Shown here piece after piece: positions 16,886-25,526 of a DNA stretch of 64,000 nt; the stretch's first letter is position 1; every line of letters begins with the position of its first letter. The notes beneath the pieces were generated by a model. The model saw only the letters and a program-made list of their open reading frames with translations. It was not told where the DNA came from and searched no databases. This stretch comes from Streptomyces sp. PCS3-D2 (GTDB lineage Bacteria > Actinomycetota > Actinomycetes > Streptomycetales > Streptomycetaceae). The position numbers and the translations under genes were made by a program. The stretch lies in the NCBI RefSeq assembly GCF_000612545.2, contig NZ_CP097800.1:7060001-7124000 (forward strand). The letters are read 5' to 3'.

Positions 16886-16895
16886 CTCGTGTAAC
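16882..16895. promoter_or_regulatory. LacI-type operator before the LacI gene
   Basis: GTGACTCGTGTAAC keeps 12 of 14 bases of the consensus GTTACACGTGTAAC. It overlaps the esterase stop codon and lies 56 bases before the LacI start, which suggests autoregulation. Confidence 0.7.
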
Positions 16896-16950
16896 CTGAA
16901 AGGGAAGGAGCACCAGGGAAACCGGAGCACGACGAGCGTCGAGGGGCGTC

Positions 16951-17958
16951 ATGGCCAAAGACACACACGTCCCCGCACCGATCACCAGCGCCGACGTGGC
17001 CCGGCTCGCCGGGGTGTCGCGCGCCACGGTCTCCTTCGTCCTCAACGACACCCAGGGTCACCGGGTCAGCGCGGGCACCCGGGCCCGAGTGCTCGACGCG
17101 GCCAAGCAGCTGGGCTACGTACCGCACGCCGCCGCCCGCTCCCTGCGCGCCGGACGCAGCAACCTCGTGCTGATGCCCGCGTCGATCTCGGCGGCCGGCC
17201 GGCTCGTCAGCGACTGGGTCGACGACCTGCACAGCGAACTCGACCGCCTCGGGTACACCGCCGTGCTCCACGCGGGTCGCTTCGCCGATCCCGTCGATGC
17301 CGCCCGGGCTTGGGCCGAACTGCGCCCGGCGGCCGTCGTCGCCCTGGACGGCGACCGGTTCACGGCCCCGGCGGCCGACCTGCTGACCCGGGCCGGCGTG
17401 CGCGCCCTGCTCGCCTTCGCGTCCCACCCCGTCGACGGCGTGCACACGATCGGCTTCGACCACGCCCGCATCGGCGCCACCGCGGCCGAGCACCTCATCG
17501 ACCGCGGCCGGACCGCGATCGGCGTGGTCATGCCCCGCGAACGCGGCCTGGGCGCCATGGCCGAGCCGCGCCTCGCGGGCGCCGCGTCGGTGGCCGCCCG
17601 GCACCCGGCGACCGTCAGCCCCCTGGAGCTGTCCTACACCAGGGAGTCCGCCCGCGAGCTGGCCCGGCGCTGGCCCAGCCTCGGCCTGGACGCGGTCTTC
17701 GCCTACAACGACGAGTACGCCGCTCTGCTGCTCCACGCCTTCCGGGCGGAGGGCGTCCGGGTGCCGGACGAGGTCGCCGTCGTGGGATGCGACGACCTGG
17801 TGCTCTCCGCGCTTCAGCAGCCCCCGCTCACCACGGTCCGGCTGGACCTGCCCTCACCCGCGCGGATCGCGGAGGCCGTGCACGAGCTGGTCGAGACGGG
17901 GGCGTCGGCGCCGGTACCCGCCGTGGAAGCCGTACTGGTCCACCGCCAGACCTCCTGA
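16951..17958 (+). CDS. LacI family repressor of the esterase/hydrolase regulon
   Basis: A 335-residue LacI-type regulator. The N-terminal HTH (about residues 11-60) reads SADVARLAGVSRATVSFVLND, with hinge helix AARSLRAGRS; the effector domain follows and ends with DDLVLSALQQPPLTTVRLD, the usual C-terminal LacI pattern. GAGGGG precedes the ATG. Matching palindromes near this gene, the MFS gene and the alpha/beta hydrolase gene define a probable local regulon. The inducer is not predictable. Confidence 0.95.
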   Translation: MAKDTHVPAPITSADVARLAGVSRATVSFVLNDTQGHRVSAGTRARVLDAAKQLGYVPHAAARSLRAGRSNLVLMPASISAAGRLVSDWVDDLHSELDRLGYTAVLHAGRFADPVDAARAWAELRPAAVVALDGDRFTAPAADLLTRAGVRALLAFASHPVDGVHTIGFDHARIGATAAEHLIDRGRTAIGVVMPRERGLGAMAEPRLAGAASVAARHPATVSPLELSYTRESARELARRWPSLGLDAVFAYNDEYAALLLHAFRAEGVRVPDEVAVVGCDDLVLSALQQPPLTTVRLDLPSPARIAEAVHELVETGASAPVPAVEAVLVHRQTS

Positions 17959-18007
17959 AGCGGTGAGGCGGCCGCGCACGTCCGGGCGCCGGGGTCGTGC
18001 GCCACGC

Positions 18008-18031
18008 GGGGCGCCACCGCGGTGACGCCCC
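18008..18031. terminator. Bidirectional hairpin between convergent genes
   Basis: GGGGCG (18008-18013) pairs with CGCCCC (18026-18031), one mismatch, then CACCGCGGTG forms the apex. It lies between the stops of the LacI gene and the convergent hydrolase. Confidence 0.55.
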
Positions 18032-18147
18032 CGCGCGGGCGTCCGCCGCGCCGCTGCCCGGCCGTGGGCGCGCGCCCGCGCGTCACCGGACCGCGCCCGT
18101 CCCGCCCGCCGCCGGGCAGCGGCGCCCGCGGTGGGCGGGACGGGGTG

Positions 18148-19128
18148 TCAGGCGCCCGCGCCGAGGTGGCGGGCCAGGAAGGCGACGCTCGCCTCGACGA
18201 TCGCCGCGATGTCCGGGGAGCCGAGGAAGATGTGGTCCGCGCCCTCCACCGGCTGGAGGGTGACGGCGCCTCCGGCGCCCTCCAGGGCGCGGGCGAGGGC
18301 CTCGCTCTGGCTGTACGGCACCAGGCCGTCCTGGGTCCCGTGCACCAGCAGGAAAGGCGGGGGAGGTGTCGAGGCTCGGGCGTAGGCGACCGGGCTTGCG
18401 GCCCGCGCCAGATCGGGCCGTTCGGCGGGGGAGGCCCCGAGCAGGGCCGTGTACGGGTCCGGGAGCTCCACGCCGGACGGCATCGGCGGCATGGGATGGG
18501 CGGCCAGGGCGACCAGGTCGGAGACGCCGTACCAATCGACGACCGCGAGCACACCGGTGTCGCCTGCCCCGACCCCCTGGGTGCCCTCCAGCGCGACGAC
18601 GTCGTCCGGACCGTCCGCGCGGGGTGCGCCGTCCGCAGGGCCGACGAGGCCGGCGAGCGCGGCCAGGTGGCCGCCGGCCGATTCGCCCCAGACGCCGATG
18701 CGCTCCGGGTCGATGTCCAGGTCCCCGGCGAAGGCGCGGACGTAGCGGATCGCGGCCTTCACGTCGTGCAACTGGGCCGGGAAGGGTGCTTCGAGGCTGT
18801 GCCGGTAGTCGATGGAGACGAGCGCGAGCCCGGCCGCCAGCACCGTCCCGTGCAGCAGCGCCGCCGGTACGGTCGGCGGGGGGTATCGGCGGTCGCCGTC
18901 CAGCCAGCCCCCGCCGTGGATCCAGACCACGGCGGGGAACGGCCCTTCGCCGGCGGGCACCTGGACGTCGAGCAGCCGGGGGCGGAAGCCGGGGGTCGTC
19001 GCGTAGGTGATCCCGTCGAAGCGGCGCACGCCGTCCGTGCCCGTCACGGGCGTCACGGGGGGCCGGTACGGCGGGGGCGGCCAGGTCATGTCGGCGATGT
19101 CGAACGCGGTCGGAGGAGTGTGCGTCAT
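18148..19128 (-). CDS. Alpha/beta hydrolase (HSL/acetyl-xylan-esterase-like)
   Basis: A 326-residue hydrolase. Oxyanion motif HGGGW near residue 75, nucleophile GESAGG near 147, Asp in HGTQDGLVP near 265 and His in GADHIF near 298 form the catalytic set. No signal peptide, so it acts in the cytoplasm, probably on an ester taken up by the MFS transporter. GAAGGG precedes the ATG at 19128. A perfect LacI operator core lies about 100 bases upstream, placing it in the local LacI regulon. Confidence 0.92.
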   Translation of the reverse strand: MTHTPPTAFDIADMTWPPPPYRPPVTPVTGTDGVRRFDGITYATTPGFRPRLLDVQVPAGEGPFPAVVWIHGGGWLDGDRRYPPPTVPAALLHGTVLAAGLALVSIDYRHSLEAPFPAQLHDVKAAIRYVRAFAGDLDIDPERIGVWGESAGGHLAALAGLVGPADGAPRADGPDDVVALEGTQGVGAGDTGVLAVVDWYGVSDLVALAAHPMPPMPSGVELPDPYTALLGASPAERPDLARAASPVAYARASTPPPPFLLVHGTQDGLVPYSQSEALARALEGAGGAVTLQPVEGADHIFLGSPDIAAIVEASVAFLARHLGAGA

Positions 19129-19228
19129 TGCGGCCCTTCCAGATCGGCGGGGGTCCCGGCGGGGTAAGTGCAGGCTTCGCGCTGTTTGCCCGAAATGCTT
19201 GCGTGGGCAGCCGGGGGAGGCGTAGCGT

Positions 19229-19242
19229 GTTACACGTGTAAT
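19229..19242. promoter_or_regulatory. LacI-type operator before the alpha/beta hydrolase
   Basis: GTTACACGTGTAAT contains the perfect 12-bp palindrome TTACACGTGTAA (19230-19241). It is the best copy of the motif in the window and lies between the hydrolase and the divergent ATPase gene. Confidence 0.78.
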
Positions 19243-19358
19243 CAAAGACTCTAGCGACGCGTTTTCGCTGCTGACAAGCCGGGAGATGGTCCGGCATCCA
19301 GATCGATGACACGCGTCATCTCGGCGGCCGCGACGCCCACCCCCTCCGGGAGCACGTC

Positions 19359-19862
19359 ATGCTCACCACCACCGGCGCGTCCGCCATGCCCGCGACCCCC
19401 GCGATCCGGCGCTTCGACCAGTGGGTCGCGGATCCGGGCGCCGCGAGTGTTCCGCAAGTCCGGGCCCGTGTGCGCGCCACGCTGAGCGCCTGGGCGGTTC
19501 CGCTCGACGTGACGGACGTCCTGCTGCTGGCTGTCAGCGAGCTCGTCGGCAACGTCGTCCGCCATGTGGGCGCGGGTCGGATGCGGGTCGGGGTCGCCTC
19601 GGGTGCCGGCTGGTTGCGCCTCGACGTCGCCGATCAGGGGGCCGGACTGCCGCGGCTGCCGGCCCCGCGCGTGGACGCCGACCCGGCGTCGGAGGGCGGT
19701 CGTGGGCTGCTCGTCGTGCAGCTGATGGCGGCCGAGCTGGGCGGTGGACTCTGCCTCGTGGTCGACGAGTTCGGCAAGACGGTCCGCCTGTGCGTCCCTG
19801 CCGCCCGAATCGGGGGCCGTGTGGCCGTCAGGCCTCGCCCGGAGGCCGCCCCGCTCTCCTGA
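19359..19862 (+). CDS. Anti-sigma-type ATP-binding protein (HATPase_c_2, RsbW-like)
   Basis: A 167-residue single-domain GHKL ATPase. The N box is SELVGNVVRH near residue 54, the G1 box DQGAG near 93 and the G2 box GGRGL near 115. Proteins of this kind in Streptomyces act as serine kinases/anti-sigma or anti-anti-sigma switch partners, but no sigma or STAS gene is adjacent. Length fits the family. The start ATG 19359 has GGGAG upstream. Confidence 0.9.
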   Translation: MLTTTGASAMPATPAIRRFDQWVADPGAASVPQVRARVRATLSAWAVPLDVTDVLLLAVSELVGNVVRHVGAGRMRVGVASGAGWLRLDVADQGAGLPRLPAPRVDADPASEGGRGLLVVQLMAAELGGGLCLVVDEFGKTVRLCVPAARIGGRVAVRPRPEAAPLS

Positions 19863-19948
19863 ATATCGAGAGATGTTGACGGGCGCCAAATATTCGACAC
19901 ATCTTGCTCCCCGAGTCCCCCGCTGCTCCCCGATCGAGGTGCCGCCCC

Positions 19949-20718
19949 ATGGAGCTCTCCCCTTCTGCGCATGCCGACTCCTTCTGCCGAGACCGGCTCC
20001 CGCCCTTTGCCCTCTGGCCCGAACTCCACTTCGACCTCACGGAGTTGGATTACCCGGACCGCATCAACTGCGCCGGTCGACTGCTCGACGAAGCCGTCGA
20101 GCTGCACGGCCCCGACCGTCCCTGCCTGCTCACCCCCACCGAGTGCTGGACCTACGGCGAACTGCGCCACCGCGCCAACCAGGTCGCCCAGGTCCTCACC
20201 CACGACTTCGACCTCCGGCCCGGCAACCGCGTCCTGCTGCGCGGCCCCAACAACCCCTGGCTCGTCGCCGCGTGGTTCGGCGTCCTGAAGGCCGGAGGGG
20301 TCGTCGTCACCACGATGCCGATGCTGCGCACCGGCGAGCTCGCCGGTATCAGCCGGCCCTCGCTGGCCGTCTGCGACCACCGCTACACCGGGGAGCTCGA
20401 AGCCCTGGGCCGCTCGGGCGTACGGGAACCCGACGGCCCGCACGGACCCGCCGACCCGGCGGCCGGGCCCGCTCTCCCCGTGCTCGTCTACGGCGGGACC
20501 GGCCCGGCGGACCTGACCGCCCTCTGCGCGGCCAAGGACGGCCGGTTCGACACGGTGGCCACCGCCGCGGACGACGTCGCGCTGATCGCCTTCACGTCCG
20601 GCACCACCGGCCGGCCGAAGGCGACCCTGCACTTCCACCGCGACGTTCTCGCCACCGCCGACGCCTTCTCCCGGCACGTCCTGAGGCCGCGCCCGGACGA
20701 CGTCTTCACCGGCACGCC
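19949..20718 (+). pseudogene. Truncated aryl-CoA ligase (2-aminobenzoate/benzoate-CoA ligase type)
   Basis: The first about 257 residues follow the benzoate/2-aminobenzoate-CoA ligase family well: SPSAHADSFCRDRLPP at the N-terminus, YGELRHRANQVAQVL near 69, and the AMP-binding P-loop TSGTTGRPKATLHFHRD near 215. After DDVFTGTPP (about 20720) the homology ends abruptly; family members continue for about 280 more residues. The reading frame runs on into unrelated codons to a TGA at 20777-20779. The start ATG follows GAGGT. Loss of the C-terminal domain should make it inactive. Confidence 0.85.
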
Positions 20719-20985
20719 GCCGAGCTCTCCGACGCCCGGGTCGACGTACTCGGCTACGCCTGCTTGGTCGCCATCATGAGCACGGGCCCGGGCTACCACC
20801 GGACCTCCGAACAGCGGTTGCACGCCCGGACGGCCGAGAACGGCGCCCCCGCCCCCGTCGTCACCAGTGCCGGGGCACTCGTCCACGGCCTGCACACCAT
20901 CGTGCTCACCGGCCCGTACGCGAGGGCCCCGCTGCCCGGGGCGCGGCGGGACCCCGGTTACCGCATGGGAGGAGGCACCGTGTAG
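20719..20985 (+). pseudogene. Internal fragment of a maleate isomerase/Asp-Glu racemase-like gene
   Basis: In the +1 frame relative to the ligase, codons from 20719 encode ELSDARVDVLGYACLVAIMS and then GPGYHRTSEQRL and PVVTSAGALVHGL, which match the middle of maleate cis-trans isomerases. Homology fades after IVLTGPY (about 20925). Both the first third and the last half of the gene are missing. Its join to the ligase fragment looks like a deletion between two genes of an aromatic-acid catabolic cluster. Confidence 0.75.
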
Positions 20986-21350
20986 TTCGGGACCGACGGG
21001 TCCTTCGGGTCGAACGGTGTCGGCTTCCACGTCGGAAGCGGGGGCCGTTCGGGCGCCGGCGGCGGGTTCGTACCCCGGTGCGGGTTCTGCGGAACGGCCG
21101 CCGGGCCCGCCGGAGTCCGGGTCGGAGCCGGCCCGCCGGTGGCCGAGGGCGTCGGCTCCGCGGTGGGTGGGGAGGGCTCGCCGGCAGTCGGCTCAGGGGA
21201 GAGCTCCGACGGCGAGGGGGATGGGGCGGTTCCCGGAGCCCGGGAGACCGGCCCGTCGCCGTCCGGCCGGCTCGCGCCGCCGGAGCATCCGCCCAGCAGC
21301 AGGGCGCCGGCCAGCGCCACCGCCACGGCACCCGCACCCGTAGAACCCAT
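20958..21350 (-). CDS. Proline-rich lipoprotein
   Basis: A 130-residue protein. The signal peptide carries a lipobox LLGGC (Cys about 22). The rest is a low-complexity Pro/Ser/Thr/Glu tether ending in PSVPNYTVPPPMR. It should be attached to the outer face of the membrane; no domain is recognised. Its 3' end overlaps the decayed isomerase fragment by 28 bases. Confidence 0.75.
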   Translation of the reverse strand: MGSTGAGAVAVALAGALLLGGCSGGASRPDGDGPVSRAPGTAPSPSPSELSPEPTAGEPSPPTAEPTPSATGGPAPTRTPAGPAAVPQNPHRGTNPPPAPERPPLPTWKPTPFDPKDPSVPNYTVPPPMR

Positions 21351-21593
21351 ACCCGTTGCCCCCTTCCCGCACGACCCGTCCGCCGGGGTCGGGCGATCCT
21401 AGCCCAGGCAGGCGCGCGGGATCCTGCCGTGCGCCCCCGGCCCGTTCCGTAACGGACGGAAACGGCCCGGTTCGGGCCCCCCGGAGTGACACCGGCGACG
21501 GTTCCAGCGCTGTAGGGCATGGCCGCCCTCCGACGGCCGCGCCCCGTCCCGACCACCGACGCCCCGTCGCCCGAACCCCAGAGGCCACGACGC

Positions 21594-22163
21594 ATGCACC
21601 CAGCCCCCGGCGCCCCCGACGAGGACACGATGGAGCTCTTCCTCGGCGACATGGGCGCGGCCCGCCCGGCGCAGGGGCCGCCGGACGCCCTCACCGCAGA
21701 GGCCCCCGCATGCGTGGCCAGTCCCGTGTTCGTGGACAGTTCGGGGCGCAGGCAGCGTCGCGTGCGCCGGTGGGGCTGCCTGCTGGTGATACCGGCCGCC
21801 GCTTACGTGGTCCTGCTCCTGAGCACCCTGATGGGAGGCCCCACCTTCCCGTCGCCGTTCCTCCCCTCCGCCCAGGCCCCGCACACCCCGGCGCCCGACG
21901 AGTCGGCCCCGGCCGGCACGGCAGCCCCGTCCCTCCGGGGGACGGCCGGCCCCGGCGCTCCGGCGACTCCGGCCACCTCGCGATCCAGCGCTCCCGCTCC
22001 GGTCGCCAGCCCCGCGGCCAGCAGGGCCGCACCCGTCACCGGACCGGGCCCGACGAAGGCCGCCAGCCGACCGGCGGACCCGGTCCAGCCGTCCTCCAGC
22101 GGCCGCGGCCGCTTCAGTACGCCGCCCGGCCAGGGCGGCGGCAAGCCCACCGGCCGGCCCTGA
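21594..22163 (+). CDS. Hypothetical single-pass membrane protein with Pro/Ala/Ser-rich tail
   Basis: About 189 residues. An acidic N-terminal part (DEDTMELFLGDMG) is followed by a basic stretch RRQRRVRRWG, one membrane helix CLLVIPAAAYVVLLLSTL (about residues 60-78) and a long Pro/Ala/Ser-rich tail. By the positive-inside rule the tail is outside. ATG 21519 is an alternative start. It lies 90 bases upstream of the NodB/glycosyltransferase gene and may share its operon and its role at the cell surface. Confidence 0.65.
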   Translation: MHPAPGAPDEDTMELFLGDMGAARPAQGPPDALTAEAPACVASPVFVDSSGRRQRRVRRWGCLLVIPAAAYVVLLLSTLMGGPTFPSPFLPSAQAPHTPAPDESAPAGTAAPSLRGTAGPGAPATPATSRSSAPAPVASPAASRAAPVTGPGPTKAASRPADPVQPSSSGRGRFSTPPGQGGGKPTGRP

Positions 22164-22252
22164 GCCCGCGGGCCGGCGCCGCCCACCCCGCCACGCACCG
22201 TCCGCCCCCCGCACTGCACCACCCGACACAGCAGTCAGGAAGTCCCGCCCCC

Positions 22253-24568
22253 GTGTCGAAGAACCGCCGTCGCCGATCGCAAGGCCGGCACACCTCCGTA
22301 CGCAACGTCCCCCTGCGCACCCACTGGCTGCTACTCACCGTCCTCGTGCTCACCCTCTCGGCGGCGCTGCTCCTCAAGGGCTACACCACGCACCTGTTCG
22401 ACGCCCGCCCGGACGGGGCTGCCCGGGGGCAGGCGGCCGGGACGTCCGTACCGGCGGCGGTGGGTGCAGGGGGGCCGGTGATCGAGGGGGCGGCCGCCCG
22501 AACCGCCACCCCGCCACCCCGCACGATCGCTCTGACCTTCGACGACGGCCCCGACCCCGTCTGGACGCCGCGGATCCTCGACGTGCTGCACCGCCACGAC
22601 GTGCCCGCGACCTTCTTCACCGTCGGCACCCGCGTCGCCGAGAACCCCGACCTGGCCCGCCGGATCGTCGACGAGGGCCACCAGATCGGCCTGCACGGGT
22701 TCACCCACACCGACCTCGGCACCGCCTCGGCCTGGCGCCGTTCCCTGGAGCTGCGCGAGACGCAACTCGTCATCGCCGGCGCCACCGGGGTCACCACGCC
22801 CCTGCTGCGGCCGCCGTACTCCTCCACCAACAAGGCGCTCGGTGACGCCGACTGGGAGGCGGTCGTCCAGGCCGGGACGGAGGGCTACCTGACCGTCCTG
22901 ACGACCCTGGACAGCCAGGACTGGCGGCGCCCCGGCGTCGAACGGATCGTCGCGGGCGCCACCCCCTCGGACACGGCCGGACAGATCGTGCTGCTCCACG
23001 ACGGCGGCGGGGACCGCGCGCAGACGGTCGCCGCGCTCGAACAGCTGGTCCCGCGACTCAAGGCGGCCGGCTGGAAGTTCGCCACTGTGGGTGACGCCGT
23101 CGCCCTCCCCGGGGCCGTGCAGAGCGCCGGCACCGCCGACCGGTGGCAGGGCCTGGCACTGATCACCGCGATCGGAACCAGCGACTGGATCCTCGACGCG
23201 CTGTCGTGGCTCCTGTGGGCGGCGGGCGCGCTCAGCCTGCTCCGCGCGGCTGCGGTGTTCGTCGCCGCGCGGCGGCACGTGCGGATGCGACGGCGGCCCT
23301 GGGGCGCTCCGGTCACCGAGCCGGTGAGCGTCATCGTCCCCGCCTACAACGAGAGCGCCGGCATCGAGGCGGCCGTCCGCTCCCTCCTCGCCTCCGACCA
23401 CCCGGTCGAGGTCATCGTGGTCGACGACGGCTCCACCGACGGAACGGCCGACCTCGTCGAGGCGCTCCGGCTGCCCGGCGTACGCGTCATCCGGCAGCAG
23501 AACGCCGGCAAGCCGGCCGCCCTGAACACGGGCATTGCCGCTGCCTCCTGCAACCTGCTCGTCATGGTCGACGGCGACACCGTCTTCGAACCGGACGCCG
23601 TCCGCATGATCGTCCAGCCCTTCGCCCACCGCCGGGTGGGCGCGGTCTCCGGCAATGCCAAGGTGGTCAACCGGGGCGGTCTGCTGGGCCGCTGGCAGCA
23701 CATCGAGTACGTCGTCGGCTTCAACCTCGACCGCCGCCTGTTCGACCTCGCCGAGTGCATGCCCACCGTCCCCGGTGCCGTCGGCGCGTTCCGCCGCGAG
23801 GCCCTGCTGAGGGTCGGAGGCGTCAGCGACGGCACCCTGGCCGAGGACACCGATCTGACCATGGCCCTGTGCCGGGACGGCTGGAGAGTGGTCTACGAGG
23901 AGCGCGCCAGGGCTTGGACGGAGGCCCCGGCCACGCTCGGCGCCCTGTGGAAGCAGCGCTACCGGTGGTGCTACGGCACCCTCCAGGCCATGTGGAAGCA
24001 CCGCGGGGCCCTCGCTCAGCGCGGTCAGGCCGGCAAGCTCGGCCGACGGGGCCTGGTGTACCTCCTGATGTTCCAGGTCCTGCTGCCGCTGCTCGCGCCC
24101 GTCGTGGACGTCTTCGCCGTCTACGGCCTGGTCTTCCTCGACCCGCTCCGCATCCTCGGACTGTGGACGGCCTTCCTGCTGCTCCAGGTCCTGATGGGCC
24201 TGTACGCCTTCCGCCTGGACGGGGAGCGCCCCGGGCCGCTGTGGAGCCTGCCGCTCCAGCAGTTCGTCTACCGCCAGCTCATGTACCTCGTCGTGATCCA
24301 GTCGGTGTTCACCGCCGTCGCAGGCTCACGTCTGCGCTGGCAGCGGATGGAGCGCTACGGCAGTCTCCAGGTGCCGGCCGCCCCGGCCGAACCACACACC
24401 CGGCAGCCCCACGCCGATCCGGCCGCCGTGCCGTACGAGGGCCACGAGGGGTACGAGGGCCACGAGGGATACGAGGGGCACGAGACGGACCCGGCCTGGG
24501 CTTCCCACCCGGCGGCACCGGGCCCGCAGAACCACATCTGGCCCTCGCAGGAGTACCGGGGTCCGTAG
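22253..24568 (+). CDS. Bifunctional polysaccharide deacetylase / family 2 glycosyltransferase
   Basis: A 771-residue membrane protein. An N-terminal helix (about 24-43) leads to an extracellular NodB domain (about 80-290) with TFDDGPD near 97 and metal-binding HGFTHTDLG near 146. Membrane helices near 305-345 bring the chain back inside to a GT2 domain: VSVIVPAYNES near 360, DDGSTDGT near 388, MVDGDT near 438, EDTDLTM near 528 and KQRYRW near 565. Three more helices follow. It probably makes and N-deacetylates a beta-linked amino sugar polymer, by analogy with such fusions. The tail has EGHEGY repeats. The GTG start follows AGGAAG. Confidence 0.93.
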   Translation: MSKNRRRRSQGRHTSVRNVPLRTHWLLLTVLVLTLSAALLLKGYTTHLFDARPDGAARGQAAGTSVPAAVGAGGPVIEGAAARTATPPPRTIALTFDDGPDPVWTPRILDVLHRHDVPATFFTVGTRVAENPDLARRIVDEGHQIGLHGFTHTDLGTASAWRRSLELRETQLVIAGATGVTTPLLRPPYSSTNKALGDADWEAVVQAGTEGYLTVLTTLDSQDWRRPGVERIVAGATPSDTAGQIVLLHDGGGDRAQTVAALEQLVPRLKAAGWKFATVGDAVALPGAVQSAGTADRWQGLALITAIGTSDWILDALSWLLWAAGALSLLRAAAVFVAARRHVRMRRRPWGAPVTEPVSVIVPAYNESAGIEAAVRSLLASDHPVEVIVVDDGSTDGTADLVEALRLPGVRVIRQQNAGKPAALNTGIAAASCNLLVMVDGDTVFEPDAVRMIVQPFAHRRVGAVSGNAKVVNRGGLLGRWQHIEYVVGFNLDRRLFDLAECMPTVPGAVGAFRREALLRVGGVSDGTLAEDTDLTMALCRDGWRVVYEERARAWTEAPATLGALWKQRYRWCYGTLQAMWKHRGALAQRGQAGKLGRRGLVYLLMFQVLLPLLAPVVDVFAVYGLVFLDPLRILGLWTAFLLLQVLMGLYAFRLDGERPGPLWSLPLQQFVYRQLMYLVVIQSVFTAVAGSRLRWQRMERYGSLQVPAAPAEPHTRQPHADPAAVPYEGHEGYEGHEGYEGHETDPAWASHPAAPGPQNHIWPSQEYRGP
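24433..24486 (+). repeat. Short in-gene tandem repeat (GTACGAGGGCCACGAGG-like units)
   Basis: Three imperfect 18-base units encode GYEGHE-type repeats in the cytoplasmic tail of the NodB/GT2 protein. They are Tyr/His/Glu rich and could vary in copy number by slippage. Confidence 0.7.
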
Positions 24569-25423
24569 TCAGGGCGCGTCCTCCCCGGCTCGGGACAGGG
24601 CGAACACCCCGGCGCAGACCAGGGCCACGCCCAGCAGTTGGGGGAGCAGCCACCAGCCCGAGCGGAGGTGTTCCTCGTACAGGACGACCCCGAGCGCGAT
24701 GCTGATGCTCGCGTCGCCGAGGGTCAGGGCGGGCTGCGAGGCGATCAGCGGACCGCCCTGCATGGCGTGTTCGAGCAGCAGGAGGGCGCAGATCCCGCTC
24801 GCGCCGAAGGCGTAGGTCTCCCAGGAAGTGAAGAACGCGCCGATGCCCCGCTCGTCGAGGACGTGGACGGAGGACTTCATCAGGGCGGCCGTCAGGGCGT
24901 AGCAGACGGCGGTGGCCGCGCCGAGGCAGCCGGCCCGCGAGCGGCCGGGCGGCCGTCGCAGTCCGGCGACGGCGAGCAGGGTGACGACCACCGCGCAGGC
25001 CGGCAGCGCCACCGCCCACCGCTCGGCCGGCACATCGGTGCGGTTGCCCGTCGGAGAGGCGGCCACCAGCGCGACCCCGAGTCCCGCCACCACACCTGCC
25101 ACGGCCAGCCACAGGGCCCCCGGCAGCCGCCGCCGGGTCAGCAGCGAGGCGATCAGCAGCGCGAGCGGCAGCTCCAACACGAACAACGGCTGTACGAGGG
25201 CGAGCGCGCCCGTGGCCAGCGCCGCGGCCTGACCTGCCCCGGCCGCGATCACGGCCAGGATGCCCACGACCCACACGGGCCGGCGCAGCAGGTCCAGGAC
25301 CAGACCGAGGCGGAAGCCCTCGCTCTGCGGCACGGTCAGGGCGGCCCGGCGCTGGAGCACGGTGGCCAGCGCGTTGCTGAAGGCCGCGAACAGCGCGAAG
25401 AAGACCGGCAGCACGACGCCCAT
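24569..25423 (-). CDS. DMT/EamA family transporter
   Basis: A 284-residue membrane protein with about nine to ten helices, starting MGVVLPVFFALFAAFSNALATVLQRRAAL and with a second EamA-like half from about residue 150 ending in LLPQLLGVALVCAGVFAL. These are drug/metabolite transporters of broad substrate range. GGTGAGGATC precedes the ATG. It is transcribed in the same direction as the ATP-grasp pair located 104 bases upstream and might export their product, which is inference. Confidence 0.85.
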   Translation of the reverse strand: MGVVLPVFFALFAAFSNALATVLQRRAALTVPQSEGFRLGLVLDLLRRPVWVVGILAVIAAGAGQAAALATGALALVQPLFVLELPLALLIASLLTRRRLPGALWLAVAGVVAGLGVALVAASPTGNRTDVPAERWAVALPACAVVVTLLAVAGLRRPPGRSRAGCLGAATAVCYALTAALMKSSVHVLDERGIGAFFTSWETYAFGASGICALLLLEHAMQGGPLIASQPALTLGDASISIALGVVLYEEHLRSGWWLLPQLLGVALVCAGVFALSRAGEDAP

Positions 25424-25526
25424 GTCCCGATCCTCACCGGGGACGCCGCCGGTCCGTGCCGAAACACCGGGTCGCGGGCGCCGCGGTCCCCGCATTCGCC
25501 CGTCCGGACCTGCCGCCCGGCCCGAG

